From the NCBI GenBank assembly GCA_016213645.1, contig JACQZY010000022.1:1-51761 (forward strand): a stretch of DNA of 51,761 nt, given 5' to 3'. Shown piece by piece: positions 51,376 through 51,761 of this stretch. Source of the stretch: Actinomycetota bacterium (GTDB lineage: Bacteria > Actinomycetota > Thermoleophilia > Solirubrobacterales > JACPNS01). The position numbers and the translations under genes were made by a program. Each line of letters opens with the position of its first letter. The first letter of the stretch is position 1. The notes under the pieces were generated by a model, which saw nothing but the letters and a program-made list of their open reading frames with translations, made no database searches and had not been told where the DNA came from.

Positions 51376-51761
51376 CTGTTGGTCCCTTTGCTCGAAGATC
51401 TGTGTGTCGCTGCGTTCGCGGCAGTCCGGGACGGCCGCGAATGTCCGGTACGGCGAAGGCTATTACACACGGCGTTCGGTAAGAAGCGGGCGGCTTCGCG
51501 GGGCGAGCGGCGCCACGGCGCGAGCGGCTTCCTCGGGTGCGTGACGATGTTGCGTGGGCAGCTTCTCCGGGCGGGTGGCGACCGGCAGACCGCGCGACAC
51601 CGTCGACAACCCGCACCCGCGGCGCCCCGCGTAGGAATCACGTTTGTTGCGCAGATCTCGGACTTCTACGCGCGTAGGAGTCAGAGGTCTGCGCATCTTC
51701 TGGCTTGGGAATGCGGCGCGGATGTGGCGGTGACGCTGTCGCCGGGCTGCGATGGTGCGGG
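51376..51761. other. Upstream region of the acyl-CoA dehydrogenase operon with a 46-bp palindrome
   Basis: These last 386 bases show no convincing gene; the minus-strand frames here lack family features. The main element is a near-perfect inverted repeat at 51649-51694: the arms start GCGCAGATCTCGGAC and end GAGTCAGAGGTCTGCGC, with 20 of 23 positions paired and two of the three others able to form G-U pairs. It touches a second CTACGCGCGTAG core. It could end a transcript from outside the window or be a recombination or regulator site. Confidence 0.6.

Overview
The window is a GC-rich bacterial chromosome segment, most likely from an actinomycete and possibly from a deep lineage such as Thermoleophilia/Solirubrobacterales. 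Signs for this are the actinobacterial-type SOS box CGAAC-N4-GTTCG in front of lexA, MMPL exporters, frequent GTG/TTG starts, a tRNA gene without an encoded CCA, a MoaD-MoaE fusion of the mycobacterial MoaX type, and abundant acyl-CoA enzymes. The phylum is an inference; nothing here fixes the genus.

Layout. 0-3 kb: the 3' end of an IS3-like transposase abuts a one-gene restriction-modification enzyme. 3-10.4 kb: meaB, a lipoprotein, a Cys-pair protein, an SRPBCC protein, and two tandem paralogous membrane diguanylate cyclases, each with a duplicated (TM-GGDEF)2 layout. 10.5-17.2 kb: acyl-CoA metabolism (MaoC hydratase, SCP2 and acyl-CoA dehydrogenase operon), sucC-sucD-ferredoxin with 4-bp overlaps, and an acyl-CoA synthetase. 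17.2-28.4 kb: DUF255 protein, O6-alkylguanine methyltransferase, two MMPL transporters, glutamine synthetase, an enoyl-reductase-like protein and a cytochrome c. 28.5-29.04 kb: rnpB (RNase P RNA) with promoter and terminator.

29-35.3 kb: a minus-strand nitrate/nitrite assimilation operon, in transcription order narK-like transporter, sulfite-oxidase-family Mo enzyme, small Cys/His-rich protein, nirB, nirD, moaX. The first three junctions are ATGA overlaps. No classical NasA-type nitrate reductase is present in this operon, so the sulfite-oxidase-family protein is a candidate for a non-canonical nitrate reductase. 35.6-36.8 kb: lexA with its SOS box and a small divergent gene. 37-43.7 kb: a double-hotdog thioesterase, then an NAD-linked formate dehydrogenase operon (fused NuoE-NuoF-like subunit, separate Fe-S subunit, Mo catalytic subunit, fdhD). 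The Mo enzymes, fdhD and moaX show that molybdenum cofactor use is a theme of this half of the window.

44-51.8 kb: tRNA-Leu(GAG), a secreted TIM-barrel/peptidoglycan-binding protein, a short-chain dehydrogenase, an AT-richer island with a toxin-like gene, a ribbon-helix-helix antitoxin and a predicted HEPN (Rx4H) protein behind a 17-bp palindromic operator, and an acyl-CoA dehydrogenase/phosphotransferase/histidine-phosphatase operon resembling the ACAD10/11 and LvaA/LvaC systems for 4-hydroxyacyl-CoA.

A dispersed hairpin repeat (GCAGCGGAG-N5-CTCCGCTGC) occurs in clusters at 4.1, 38.0-38.2 and 45.3-45.6 kb. One copy carries a T-tract and probably works as a terminator. The most interesting leads are the toxin-antitoxin-HEPN cassette, the sulfite-oxidase-family enzyme in the nitrate operon, and this repeat family.
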